The notes below the pieces were generated by a model, which saw nothing but the letters and a program-made list of their open reading frames with translations, had not been told where the DNA came from and did no database searches. Source: Halalkalibacter akibai JCM 9157 (GTDB lineage: Bacteria; Bacillota; Bacilli; Bacillales; Bacillaceae_D). From it: DNA of 52,383 nucleotides. The DNA lies in NCBI RefSeq assembly GCF_000513135.1, contig NZ_BAUV01000031.1:1-52383 (forward strand). Direction: 5' to 3'. The translations under genes and the position numbers were made by a program. Below, one piece after another: positions 12,535 through 19,867 of the stretch; positions within the stretch are counted from its first letter, which is position 1; each line of letters opens with the position of its first letter.

Positions 12535-12905
12535 ATTGGGTTGTTGGGTCGAAGGGTGATGAGGAGCGAAGGTGTTCTTATGATGAGGACTCAGAAGACC
12601 TTATCTGCACGAAAAAAGGTGTTTTACCAGATTAGGCGGACTCAGGTGACCTTATTAAGCAAAATAGCTCATGTTTTTCAAGGGATTTACTGATATAAGG
12701 TCACTGGTGTCCGTTTGGACGTGAAAATTGGCTTTATCTCTACGAATAACGACCTCTGTGTCCCCTTAACTAACTTGCCAACAAACCATCTCCGCAATTT
12801 TCTCGACATGCATGATTTGAGATTTGTAAGATAACCTATCCGATGACGTGTAATTTTTCCTCATTCATACTACAATAGATGAAATATAAAAAACGGGGTG
12901 GTAGG
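12535..12905. other. Gene-free interval with short dispersed-type repeats
   Basis: No credible gene here. It holds three related copies of a GGACTCAGRNGACCTTAT-like unit (listed separately). A possible -10 TACAAT for the adenine deaminase gene lies at 12871-12876 without a convincing -35 box. I looked for a purine riboswitch core and did not find one. Confidence 0.6.
12587..12714. repeat. Direct plus inverted copies of an 18-20 bp unit
   Basis: The unit GGACTCAGAAGACCTTAT is at 12587-12604, GCGGACTCAGGTGACCTTAT at 12636-12655, and an inverted, slightly diverged copy ATAAGGTCACTGGTGTCCGT at 12695-12714. The last two form an imperfect palindrome about 80 bp across. From memory, similar GGTCAC/GTCCG palindromic units are scattered between genes in many Bacillaceae; a genome search would be needed to confirm this. 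Confidence 0.7.
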
Positions 12906-14642
12906 GTGACAAAGGAACAGCTAAGAAACAGACTGGCTGCAGCGACTAAGAGAAAAAAAGCTGAATTGGTTATTAAAAATGCGCAAATTGTGGATGTGTT
13001 CACACTTACGACGTACTCAGCAGATGTTGCCGTTACAGATGGCATGATCGTAGGGATTGGAGAATACGAAGCGGAGGCGGAACTGGATGCAAAGGGAGCT
13101 TATTTGGCTCCTACGTTTATTGATGGGCATGTCCATATTGAATCAGCGATGGTACCACCTGAAGAATTTGCAAAGGTCGTTGTGCCGCGAGGGGTGACGA
13201 CAGTATTTGCTGACCCGCATGAGATTGCTAATGTCGGAGGGATTGATGCGGTTACTTATATGATTGATGCCTCAAAAGAACTACCTCTTGATGTGAAAAT
13301 CATGGTACCTTCAAGCGTTCCAGCAACGAACTTTGAGCATAATGGAGCGGAATTAACAGCGGAGGACATTGAGGTATTATTTGATCAGCATAAGGCACAT
13401 GGGTTGGCTGAGGTAATGGATTATCCTGCTGTTTTTGCAAGAGAAGAGAAGATGGTTTCAAAACTCCTGGCAGCAATTGAGCGAGAAAAGATTATAGACG
13501 GGCATGCTGCAGGACTTGATGAAACAGGATTAAACGCATACCGAGTAGCTGGCATACGTAACGATCACGAAGCCATTACAGGTGAAGAGGCTCTTGCCCG
13601 GATTCGTAGAGGCATGTATGTGTTAATGCGTGAGGGAACTGCTGCCAAGGATATTGAAGCATTGTTACCGATCTTGACAACTGAGAATGCGAGACGTTGT
13701 GTGTTTGCGACTGACGATAAGCACCTTGACGATCTTATTAACGAAGGTTCCATAGATGCTAGCATTCGTAAAGCGATTAAATTGGGTGTTAATCCACTAC
13801 AAGCCATTCAAATGGCGAGTTTAAATGCAGCTGAATGTTTTGGTATCCAGGATAAGGGGGCGATCGCTCCTGGTTATGAGGCGAGCTTTGTTTTAATCAC
13901 CGATCTAGAACAACTTAAAATTGAAGCTGTTTATATTAAAGGGAAGAAGGTGGCTGAAAAAGGAAAGATGATCGAGCCAATACGAGCGGCTGTCACTCCA
14001 CCAGCCTCCCTTCTTCAAAGTGTAAGGCTCGCTCCATTAACGAATGAAAGTTTACAATTGCCCTTAACGACAAATAAGGCATACGTAATTGGGGTGAAAC
14101 CAGGTTCAATTGTCACCCAAAAGTTAGAAGAGGAAATAGAGACTAATGAAGGCTTGTTTTCTCCTTCAGTTTCTAGAAACCAATTGAAATTGGTTGTAGC
14201 TGAAAGACATCATAACCTGGGGCATATTGGGGTAGGGATTGTAAAAGGAATCCCAATCACTGAAGGGGCAATCGTGGCCACTGTTGCCCATGATTCTCAT
14301 AATATCGTCGCTTGCGGGTGTGATGATCATAGTATTAAAAAGGCAATTGAACATGTAGCATCACTCGAAGGCGGGATAGCCGTAGTTAAAGGTGAAACCA
14401 TTCTTGCTGATCTTCCGTTACCATTGGCAGGATTAATGTCCCTTCAGCCATATGAGAGGATTAACGACTCTTTAAAGCAACTCGAATTGGCCCTTAAAGA
14501 AATTGGTTTTACAGAAGAATGGAATCCATTTTTGACACTGTCTTTCTTGGCTTTACCAGTGATTCCATCTTTAAAGTTGACTGATACCGGTTTATTTGAT
14601 GTAGAACAATTTAAGCACATTTCTGTAGAAGTAATCGAATAA
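12906..14642 (+). CDS. ade: Adenine deaminase
   Basis: Deaminates adenine to hypoxanthine for purine salvage. The 578-residue length matches Bacillus AdeC. The amidohydrolase metal motif is DGHVHIESAMVPPEEF, followed by GVTTVFADPHEIANV. Further blocks are GLDETGLNAYRVAGIRNDHE, MYVLMREGT and the C-terminal AHDSHNIVACGCDD. The GTG at 12906 with GGGGTGG just upstream gives the family-like start VTKEQLRNRL; an in-frame ATG at 12879 lacks a Shine-Dalgarno. Transcribed alone, convergent with the regulator downstream. Confidence 0.95.
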   Translation: MTKEQLRNRLAAATKRKKAELVIKNAQIVDVFTLTTYSADVAVTDGMIVGIGEYEAEAELDAKGAYLAPTFIDGHVHIESAMVPPEEFAKVVVPRGVTTVFADPHEIANVGGIDAVTYMIDASKELPLDVKIMVPSSVPATNFEHNGAELTAEDIEVLFDQHKAHGLAEVMDYPAVFAREEKMVSKLLAAIEREKIIDGHAAGLDETGLNAYRVAGIRNDHEAITGEEALARIRRGMYVLMREGTAAKDIEALLPILTTENARRCVFATDDKHLDDLINEGSIDASIRKAIKLGVNPLQAIQMASLNAAECFGIQDKGAIAPGYEASFVLITDLEQLKIEAVYIKGKKVAEKGKMIEPIRAAVTPPASLLQSVRLAPLTNESLQLPLTTNKAYVIGVKPGSIVTQKLEEEIETNEGLFSPSVSRNQLKLVVAERHHNLGHIGVGIVKGIPITEGAIVATVAHDSHNIVACGCDDHSIKKAIEHVASLEGGIAVVKGETILADLPLPLAGLMSLQPYERINDSLKQLELALKEIGFTEEWNPFLTLSFLALPVIPSLKLTDTGLFDVEQFKHISVEVIE

Positions 14643-14647
14643 AAAAG

Positions 14648-14687
14648 AAAGAGCATTTCCCCTCACATAGTGAAGAAAATGCTCTTT
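14648..14687. terminator. Bidirectional terminator between ade and the PucR-type gene
   Basis: AAAGAGCATTT (14648-14658) and AAATGCTCTTT (14677-14687) form a perfect 11-bp stem. An A-run on one side and T-rich sequence on the other suit termination from both convergent genes. Confidence 0.85.
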
Positions 14688-14688
14688 G

Positions 14689-15912
14689 TTATTCTCGGTT
14701 TCTAATGGAGTGAAGAGTAATGTCTAAATAAAGACCTATTCGTTGAGCGGGATCTTTGAGTTGGACATTCGTAATTTCTTGAATACGTTTCAATCTATAA
14801 CTAAGCGTATTTACATGAACATGAAGAGCTTTCGCCACTTCGTTCATGTTTCCGTCAAAATGAAGGATGGTTTCTAACGTTTGATAAAGAGAAGTGGAGT
14901 GTTGTTTATCATAAAGTGTAATCTGGTCTAGAACTGGGTTCGTCGGTAAGGTTCCTTCATGCTGAAGTAAAATATCCAAATGACGATAAATACCCAATTC
15001 ATGAAAGAAAAAGCTGGATTTCCTTACTGCTAGGTGTTTTTGTTTAATATGAACCACTTTCTGTGCTTCGCGATAGCTATTTGTAAGAAACGAGAAGTCT
15101 TGATATAAATAACCACAGCCAATATTCATACTTGTTACGTTAAAACGGTCTTTCATCTGTACTTGTAATGTTTCCATAAAATAGATGAGATCTGCTTGTG
15201 GGTCTGCATCACCAGACGGACTAACGAGACAAATAATTTGATCCTCATCAATTGTATGAATGAGTAATGTGACCTTACTTGTCGTTTTACTTATGTACAT
15301 CATATTTCGGTAGAGTTCATCTGACATGTCAGGAAAATGAAAGATCATAATGGCTAAGGAAGAAGCGCGAATACCAGCTTTATCTAACATGTTTACCGTA
15401 TGTTCATGTGTGGTCGTATCGCCTGTGATAATTTGCCAAAGCAATTCTTGGTGATTTTTTTCGCGACGCTTTTTTAAGAGATTGAGTTGAAGTAATAAAT
15501 TTTTTGCTTTACTTGCTGCATATTGCAACAGCTGCTTCTCATCTTGAGTTAGTTTATTGTCTACTTCAATGACCCAAATATAACCAAGCACTTCATTGTT
15601 TTTTCGAATAGAAACGGCTACCCTATTACGTAGACCCATTTCAGTGATACTCTGAATATCTAAGGGTTCATTACTTGAATTTAGAGCAGGAATGACCCCA
15701 TCTTTCCAAAAACGATTCACCACTTTTTCAGGAACTCTTCTGCCGATGATTGTTGAAATTCGAGTGGCATCTGTCGTATCATCATGAGAACTGTAGGCAA
15801 GTAATTGATGATTGGCATCTTCAAGTGTAACCGGACAATGGAGGACATCACTAACAGTGTCAACGAAGTCTTCCAAAGAATCGAAAACACGGTCAAATTT
15901 ATTCATATCCAT
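14689..15912 (-). CDS. PucR/CdaR-family transcriptional regulator (PutR/AdeR-like)
   Basis: 407-residue regulator. A GAF-like N-terminal sensor (about residues 10-150) is followed by a degenerate GGDEF-like middle domain and a C-terminal HTH_30 domain: LHFDGNMNEVAKALHVHVNTLSYRLKRIQEI. Bacillus relatives PutR and AdeR activate proline catabolism and alanine dehydrogenase genes; which target applies here cannot be told, and neither gene set is adjacent. I chose the ATG at 15912 because AGGAG lies 7 bases upstream; an in-frame TTG at 15918 is too close to it. Convergent with ade. Confidence 0.85.
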   Translation of the reverse strand: MDMNKFDRVFDSLEDFVDTVSDVLHCPVTLEDANHQLLAYSSHDDTTDATRISTIIGRRVPEKVVNRFWKDGVIPALNSSNEPLDIQSITEMGLRNRVAVSIRKNNEVLGYIWVIEVDNKLTQDEKQLLQYAASKAKNLLLQLNLLKKRREKNHQELLWQIITGDTTTHEHTVNMLDKAGIRASSLAIMIFHFPDMSDELYRNMMYISKTTSKVTLLIHTIDEDQIICLVSPSGDADPQADLIYFMETLQVQMKDRFNVTSMNIGCGYLYQDFSFLTNSYREAQKVVHIKQKHLAVRKSSFFFHELGIYRHLDILLQHEGTLPTNPVLDQITLYDKQHSTSLYQTLETILHFDGNMNEVAKALHVHVNTLSYRLKRIQEITNVQLKDPAQRIGLYLDITLHSIRNRE

Positions 15913-15937
15913 ATGCAAACTCCTATATTTTGACTAA

Positions 15938-15950
15938 AGTTAAGTTAACT
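15938..15950. promoter_or_regulatory. Candidate operator upstream of the PucR-type gene
   Basis: AGTTAAGTTAACT is a perfect 13-bp palindrome (arms AGTTAA/TTAACT around G). It lies 26 bp before the start codon of the leftward regulator, a usual place for autoregulation. Short AT-rich palindromes can arise by chance. Confidence 0.4.
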
Positions 15951-15975
15951 ATAGCACAAATTATTAAGATAAAAC

Positions 15976-16026
15976 TTGCAAAAAAAGTAAATAACTATTA
16001 TTATCATTATAGATAATGATAATAAT
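15976..16026 (+). promoter_or_regulatory. Promoter with overlapping long palindromic operator
   Basis: TTGCAA (15976-15981) and TATTAT (15999-16004) are separated by 17 bp, a good sigma-A promoter for the HTH gene. The -10 box lies inside a perfect 13-bp inverted repeat, ATTATTATCATTA (15997-16009) and TAATGATAATAAT (16014-16026), with spacer TAGA. This geometry suggests autorepression by the HTH protein. The right arm also resembles the repeated GATAAT hexamers of Fur boxes, so Fur control is an alternative. Confidence 0.65.
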
Positions 16027-16039
16027 GAAAGGATCGATT

Positions 16040-16573
16040 ATGAATTCTAACAAAGCAGATTTGATTTTACATCCGGTTCGAATGAAGATTATTCAAACAT
16101 TGCTTTCGTATGAGAGTATGACGGTTCAACAACTGTTAGAAAAACTTGACGATGTAGCTCAAGCAACTATGTACCGTCATTTGAAACAATTACTAGACGC
16201 TGATTTAATTGAAGTTATTGCTACGAATAAAGTAAGAGGCACGATTGAAAAAACCTATGCAGTTAAAAAGGCTAATATCATCTTATCTGAGACGGATTTA
16301 AAGGATACAACATCAGAGGAACATATCAGGTATTTCATGGCGTATCAAGCGAATTTGTTAAAAGAGTTTGAAAGGTACGTTACTCATCATCAAACTGAAG
16401 ACTTTAAGGAAGATGGTTTAGGATATAGACAGATGACCTTACAATTATCAAAAGTCGAGATGGACCAACTTGGTATGGAACTAGCTGAACTTTTGCAAAA
16501 GTATGTCAATCATAAGCCTGACAAAGAACGCAGTGCAAGAACATTTTCGATGATATTCATCCCGCAAAAATAA
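16040..16573 (+). CDS. ArsR-like winged-helix transcriptional regulator
   Basis: 177-residue regulator with an N-terminal winged HTH: LILHPVRMKIIQTLLS, then MTVQQLLEKLDDVAQATMYR as the HTH, and HLKQLLDADLIEVI as the wing. The C-terminal half is helical, with a possible ligand-binding part. The ATG at 16040 follows AAAGGA. It is first in a tight rightward group with a hydrolase, a two-helix membrane protein and a YbjQ protein. The palindrome over its promoter suggests self-control. The inducer is unknown. Confidence 0.85.
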   Translation: MNSNKADLILHPVRMKIIQTLLSYESMTVQQLLEKLDDVAQATMYRHLKQLLDADLIEVIATNKVRGTIEKTYAVKKANIILSETDLKDTTSEEHIRYFMAYQANLLKEFERYVTHHQTEDFKEDGLGYRQMTLQLSKVEMDQLGMELAELLQKYVNHKPDKERSARTFSMIFIPQK

Positions 16574-16587
16574 ACGGAGGGATTCCT

Positions 16588-17529
16588 GTGAGAGAAAAAG
16601 AAATTCAGTTTGGTACGGCACCTAAAATTTTCGGTACAATTATGTACCCTTCGCTCGCTGATGAAAAGAAACCCGCTATCTTACTTATCCCTGGTTCGGG
16701 GCCAATAGACCGTAATGGCAATGGTAAAAAGAAAAATCAAAAGTTGAATGTCTATAACCAGCTTGCTCATTTTCTAACTGAAAATGGATTTATTACGCTT
16801 CGATTTGATAAAAGAGGAACTGGAAAAAGCAATGCTTCGTTTATTGAAGCTGGATTTTGGGATTTAGTTGCTGACGGAAGAGCTGCTGTTGACGTATTAA
16901 AGCAGCAACAAGAAGTTGACTCAAATAAGATCTTTATTTTAGGTCATAGTGAAGGCTGTATGCTCGCTCCAGAAATAGCAAAAGGAAACGATATAGCAGG
17001 ATTAATTCTGGTAGCTGGTGCTGCGCAGTCGATGCATGAAGCCATGATTTTTCAAAGAGAGCAGTCCGTTAAAGAGCTCCAAAATATAAAAGGGTTTAAA
17101 GGGAAGTTAATCTCTTTACTCAAAGTTCCGCAAAAAGCAGCAAAACAAGGACAGAAATTTGATGAAAAAGTCCTAAAGTCAGAAAAAGATGTTATAAGGT
17201 ACCAAGGCATTAAAATCAATGCTAAATGGTTTAGAGAACATTTTCAGTATAACGTAAAAAGTGGATTAGAGGATGTTGAATGCCCGATTTTAGCTATAAC
17301 TGGTTCAAGAGATGTTCAAGCACAGCCAGAAAAAGTTTTTGAAATAGCTCAATATACAAATGTAGAAACAGATGCCGTTATTGTTGAAGGTATGAATCAT
17401 ATGCTGAGAGACCAGGAAGAAGATTTGGGCATACTACAAATTAAAAGGGTATATAAAGATGTTGGGAATCAGCCTCTATCAAAAGAGTTACTAGACTCAT
17501 TAAAGAAATGGTTAACTCAACATGTATGA
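16588..17529 (+). CDS. Alpha/beta hydrolase
   Basis: 313-residue soluble hydrolase. An oxyanion-type segment is LLIPGSGPIDRNG, the nucleophile elbow GHSEG is near residue 128, the acid is probably Asp in TGSRD near residue 244 and the catalytic His is in GMNHM near residue 268. The N-terminal strand before the core and the DKRGTGKS motif are typical of serine-aminopeptidase-type (YqkD/FrsA-like) hydrolases. GTG start at 16588 with CGGAGGG upstream. The substrate is not deducible. Its last 8 bases overlap the next gene. Confidence 0.88.
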   Translation: MREKEIQFGTAPKIFGTIMYPSLADEKKPAILLIPGSGPIDRNGNGKKKNQKLNVYNQLAHFLTENGFITLRFDKRGTGKSNASFIEAGFWDLVADGRAAVDVLKQQQEVDSNKIFILGHSEGCMLAPEIAKGNDIAGLILVAGAAQSMHEAMIFQREQSVKELQNIKGFKGKLISLLKVPQKAAKQGQKFDEKVLKSEKDVIRYQGIKINAKWFREHFQYNVKSGLEDVECPILAITGSRDVQAQPEKVFEIAQYTNVETDAVIVEGMNHMLRDQEEDLGILQIKRVYKDVGNQPLSKELLDSLKKWLTQHV

Positions 17530-17728
17530 GGGTTTAAAGCTTTTTTTGGTCGTTTTAGTCGTTTTGTTTCAGCTGACAGGAATTGCATTGCTGTTTTTTG
17601 ATTGGCAATGGGCGATCATAGCTTTTGTTTTATATGGTATAACGGTTGTCATTTTAATTACAGTTTATATTGTGGAACGTAGGAAAGAAAAAAAGGAGGA
17701 AATAGATTATGATGATTGTGACTACTGA
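17522..17728 (+). CDS. Small two-helix membrane protein
   Basis: 68 residues with two hydrophobic helices, about residues 5-26 (LKLFLVVLVVLFQLTGIALL) and 29-51, then a charged tail ERRKEKKEEIDYDDCDY. The ATG lies inside the end of the hydrolase gene and the 3' end overlaps the ybjQ-like gene by 20 bases, so it is probably translated by coupling. No family recognised. Confidence 0.75.
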   Translation: MYEGLKLFLVVLVVLFQLTGIALLFFDWQWAIIAFVLYGITVVILITVYIVERRKEKKEEIDYDDCDY

Positions 17729-18023
17729 TCAAGTGGCGGGATCTGAAATCACTGAAGTGAAAGGATATGTTAAAGGTAGTACGATTCAAACCAAACATAT
17801 AGGTCGTGATATTACCGCAGGGTTAAAAGGGCTCGTTGGTGGAGAAATAAAAGGCTATAACGAGATGATGACAGAAGCACGTAAATTAGCTGTTCATCGT
17901 ATGGTTCAAGAAGCAGAAGCTAAAGGGGCAAATGCGATCGTAGGGATGAGAATGCAAACCTCAACGGTTATGTCGAACGCGGCCGAGATTATCGCATACG
18001 GGACTGCAGTTATTATAAAGTAA
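17709..18023 (+). CDS. YbjQ/UPF0145 family protein
   Basis: 104-residue member of the YbjQ (UPF0145, putative heavy-metal-binding) family. Conserved blocks are ITEVKGYVKGSTIQTKHIGRD, LVGGEIKGYNEMMTEAR and EAKGANAIVGMRMQTS. These proteins form symmetric pentamers; their cellular role is not settled. A strong AAAGGAGG precedes the ATG at 17709. Last gene of the HTH-hydrolase group. Confidence 0.92.
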   Translation: MMIVTTDQVAGSEITEVKGYVKGSTIQTKHIGRDITAGLKGLVGGEIKGYNEMMTEARKLAVHRMVQEAEAKGANAIVGMRMQTSTVMSNAAEIIAYGTAVIIK

Positions 18024-18069
18024 GAAGTATTCTTAATTGTAGCATAGGAATAGGGATATTTTCTCTTAG

Positions 18070-18355
18070 TGAAATGGAGCGGAAGTCACTCGACTCCTGC
18101 GGGATATAGAGGAAGGCCACTGAAAAAGGTGTGTTTTTCACCTTTTCAGTGGTCTCTAAGCAATGAGCGAAACCGTTGCTATCTTTTAAAGCCTGCTATG
18201 AGTGGGTTTCTCATAGCAGGCGCGCAACGTGTGAAGCCATTGCTGCTTCCTTGAATCTGCTAAAAAGCACTTTTTCAGTGCCCTCATATAGAGGAAGCTC
18301 GGCACCTCCCCGCGGAAAGCGAGTGGCTGTAGCGCATTGGAACGGACGCATCATT
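18070..18355 (+). repeat. Intergenic repeat element, copy 1 (interrupted)
   Basis: The left part has AATGGAGCGGAAGTCACTCG and ACTCCTGCGGGA. The right part has CCTCCCCGCGGAAAGCGAGT, GGCTGTAGCGCATTGGAACGG. The two parts are imperfect inverted repeats (ACTCCTGCGGG against CCCGCGGAAAG, CACTCG against CGAGTG), so the intact unit would fold as a long hairpin. A related copy in the same orientation lies at 22756-22884. The element is split by a nested insertion. Such GC-rich units are, from memory, widespread between genes of Bacillaceae. It contains no credible gene. Confidence 0.8.
18115..18285. mobile_element. MITE-like insertion nested in the repeat
   Basis: About 170 bp bounded by terminal inverted repeats: GGCCACTGAAAAAG on the left and the complement of GGGCACTGAAAAAG on the right. 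It is flanked by the direct repeat ATATAGAGGAA (18104-18114 and 18286-18296), as expected of a target-site duplication. Removing the insert restores a continuous repeat unit like the second copy. It has no coding capacity; internal hairpins CACTGAAAAAGGTG/CACCTTTTCAGTG and GCCTGCTATGAG/CTCATAGCAGGC are visible. The mobilising transposase family is not identified. Confidence 0.7.
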
Positions 18356-18415
18356 TTTCTCCTAAACGATATAAAAGCATATGCGAAAACAACCTTAAGG
18401 TAAATACTGAGATAG

Positions 18416-18464
18416 GGTGATCTCCAAAGTCAAAATAAAGACTTTTGGAGATCACCTTTTTTTT
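18416..18464 (+). terminator. Intrinsic terminator
   Basis: GGTGATCTCCAAA-GTC pairs with GACTTTTGGAGATCACC around CAAAATAAA, followed by eight T. It separates the upstream operon and repeat from the nrd locus. Confidence 0.9.
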
Positions 18465-18520
18465 AAAGGGGGGGGAAGATTTCACAGTTTTATTCTAAAG
18501 GGATTGTCGAAAAATAGTTC

Positions 18521-18549
18521 TTGCAATCTTTTAGTCTCTTCTATAACAT
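18521..18549 (+). promoter_or_regulatory. Predicted nrdAB promoter
   Basis: TTGCAA (18521-18526), 17-bp spacer, TAACAT (18544-18549). An alternative -10 is TACAAT at 18551-18556. Both place the RNA start near the first NrdR box and upstream of the riboswitch. Confidence 0.6.
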
Positions 18550-18596
18550 ATACAATATATTGAAAGTTTTTATTTTCGAATGACTATATATTGATT
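18550..18596. promoter_or_regulatory. Tandem NrdR boxes
   Basis: CAATATATTG (18553-18562) and CTATATATTG (18584-18593) both fit the NrdR core CWATATnTWG. They are 31 bp apart, about three helical turns, which is the known pairing rule for NrdR sites. The first overlaps the predicted transcription start. NrdR is an ATP/dATP-sensing repressor of ribonucleotide reductase genes, so this fits the genes downstream. Confidence 0.8.
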
Positions 18597-18679
18597 TGAC
18601 GCTAGCTCAACATGTCGACCTTGCCCAAATAACGCGCAAAAAGTCGATTGGTAGTTAGGTAATTTCATATTGTTGTCCA

Positions 18680-18842
18680 ATAAAATAGGTGTTGCTTTAT
18701 CAACGTAAAAGGGAATCTGGTGAGAGTCCAGAACTGTACCCGCAACTGTAATTGCTGATGAAATAAGGAAATCCACTGTGAATGTTTTCATGGGAAGGCC
18801 TTAAAGTAAAATGACGCAAAAGTCAGGAGACCTACCTATTTT
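18680..18842 (+). ncRNA. Cobalamin (adenosylcobalamin) riboswitch
   Basis: All standard elements occur in order: entry AATAGGTG at 18684, AAAGGGAA, the stem CTGGTGAGAGTCCAG, the B12-box region ACCCGCAACTGTAA, GATGAAAT, CCACTGT, GGGAAGGCC, and the closing AGTCAGGAGACCTACCTATTTT that pairs with the entry. A terminator hairpin lies 88 nt downstream, just before the nrdA start, so the switch probably acts by transcription attenuation: B12 bound, terminator forms, nrdAB off. Confidence 0.95.
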
Positions 18843-18872
18843 AGATCGTACTATTTTCTTCGGGAGGTGAGA

Positions 18873-18960
18873 GAATAGAACGTGGATGGAGAAAAAGGTC
18901 ACGTGACTTTATCAACATTCCGTTCTGTTCACTCATCGTTCCTAGATGAGTGTTTTTTTA
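18873..18960 (+). terminator. Riboswitch expression platform with intrinsic terminator
   Basis: The terminator is CACTCATC (18930-18937) and GATGAGTG (18945-18952) followed by seven T, ending 16 bases before the nrdA ATG. GAATAGAACG (18873-18882) can pair with CGTTCTGTTC (18921-18930) and may form part of the switching structure. Confidence 0.85.
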
Positions 18961-18976
18961 TGAGGAGGAACTAAGG

Positions 18977-19867
18977 ATGAATAGCACAGAACCTTTAAAC
19001 ATGGATCAAGTTACAGGAAACATGATTGAATTAGAACAACTCTTTCCGGAATTAGATTTTTCTTTTTATCGAGAGAAAGTCGGACAAGCGGTTAGGTCTA
19101 AAGTGAATATCTCAGACGATCAAATTAGTCAATTGCTAGTGTTGTCTGCCGTTGAAAATATTTCAATGGAAGAGCCGCAATGGACGTATGTTGCAGCTTC
19201 TATTCTTTTAAAACAATTATATAAAAAAGCTGCTTGTTCGCGTCAGTATGAAGCAAGTATCAGGTACGGTTCTTTTTATCAACTAGTCCAAAGCTTGACG
19301 GATATAGGAATCTACTCAGATAGAATTTTACAAGAATACTCAAGAGAAGAACTTGAAGAACTTGGCCAAATAATAGAACCAGAGCGAGATTCACTATTTA
19401 CATATATCGGTTTGTTAACGTTAGCAGATCGCTATTTAGCTAGATCGCATAATGGTGATTTGTTTGAATTACCACAAGAGCGCTTTTTAATTATAGCGAT
19501 TACGTTAATGATGGAAGAACCAAAAGAAACGCGGATAGAGCTTATAAAAGAAGCATACTGGGCTCTTTCCAATTTATACATGACTGTCGCAACTCCGACT
19601 CTAGCAAACGCTGGCAAAAGCTATGGACAGTTATCCAGTTGTTTTATTGAGACGGTTGATGATAGTTTAAGAGGAATTTACGACAGCAATACCGATATTG
19701 CTACTTTATCGAAAAACGGTGGTGGAATAGGAGCTTATTTAGGCAAGCTTCGCAGTCGTGGAAGTGATATTAAAGGATTTAAAGGCGTGTCATCGGGAGT
19801 TATTCCGTGGATGAAGCAGCTTAATAATACAGCAGTTAGTGTGGATCAGTTAGGTCAAAGGCAGGGT
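18977..19867 (+). CDS. nrdA: Ribonucleoside-diphosphate reductase alpha subunit, exon 1
   Basis: First 297 codons of a class I reductase large subunit; joined with 20131-21504 it makes 754 residues. The ATG at 18977 follows GAGGAGG; the in-frame GTG at 18950 lies inside the terminator. There is no N-terminal ATP-cone (no VxKRDG motif), so overall activity control by dATP through a cone is unlikely. The first redox Cys is in SSCFIE, near residue 220, and the effector-loop region is SKNGGGIGAYLGKLRSRGSD. The exon ends LGQRQG. In unspliced RNA the frame stops two codons later (19871-19873), giving a truncated product. Confidence 0.95.

Noticed and set aside
12720-12905. Purine riboswitch upstream of adenine deaminase
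   Set aside because: The conserved core and paired loops of the purine aptamer are absent; the same was true for the nucleoside transporter leader at 29504-29853.
16011-16029. Fur box upstream of the HTH gene
   Set aside because: GATAATGATAAT resembles Fur half-sites, but the sequence is better explained as one arm of a perfect 13-bp palindrome over the promoter; kept only as an alternative.
18069-18403. Short rightward frames between ybjQ-like gene and nrd leader
   Set aside because: They sit in the GC-rich repeat and its nested insert; composition reflects the repeat, not a protein.
18570-18791. Leftward 73-codon frame in the nrd leader
   Set aside because: It lies across the NrdR region and the riboswitch, whose RNA elements fully explain the conservation.
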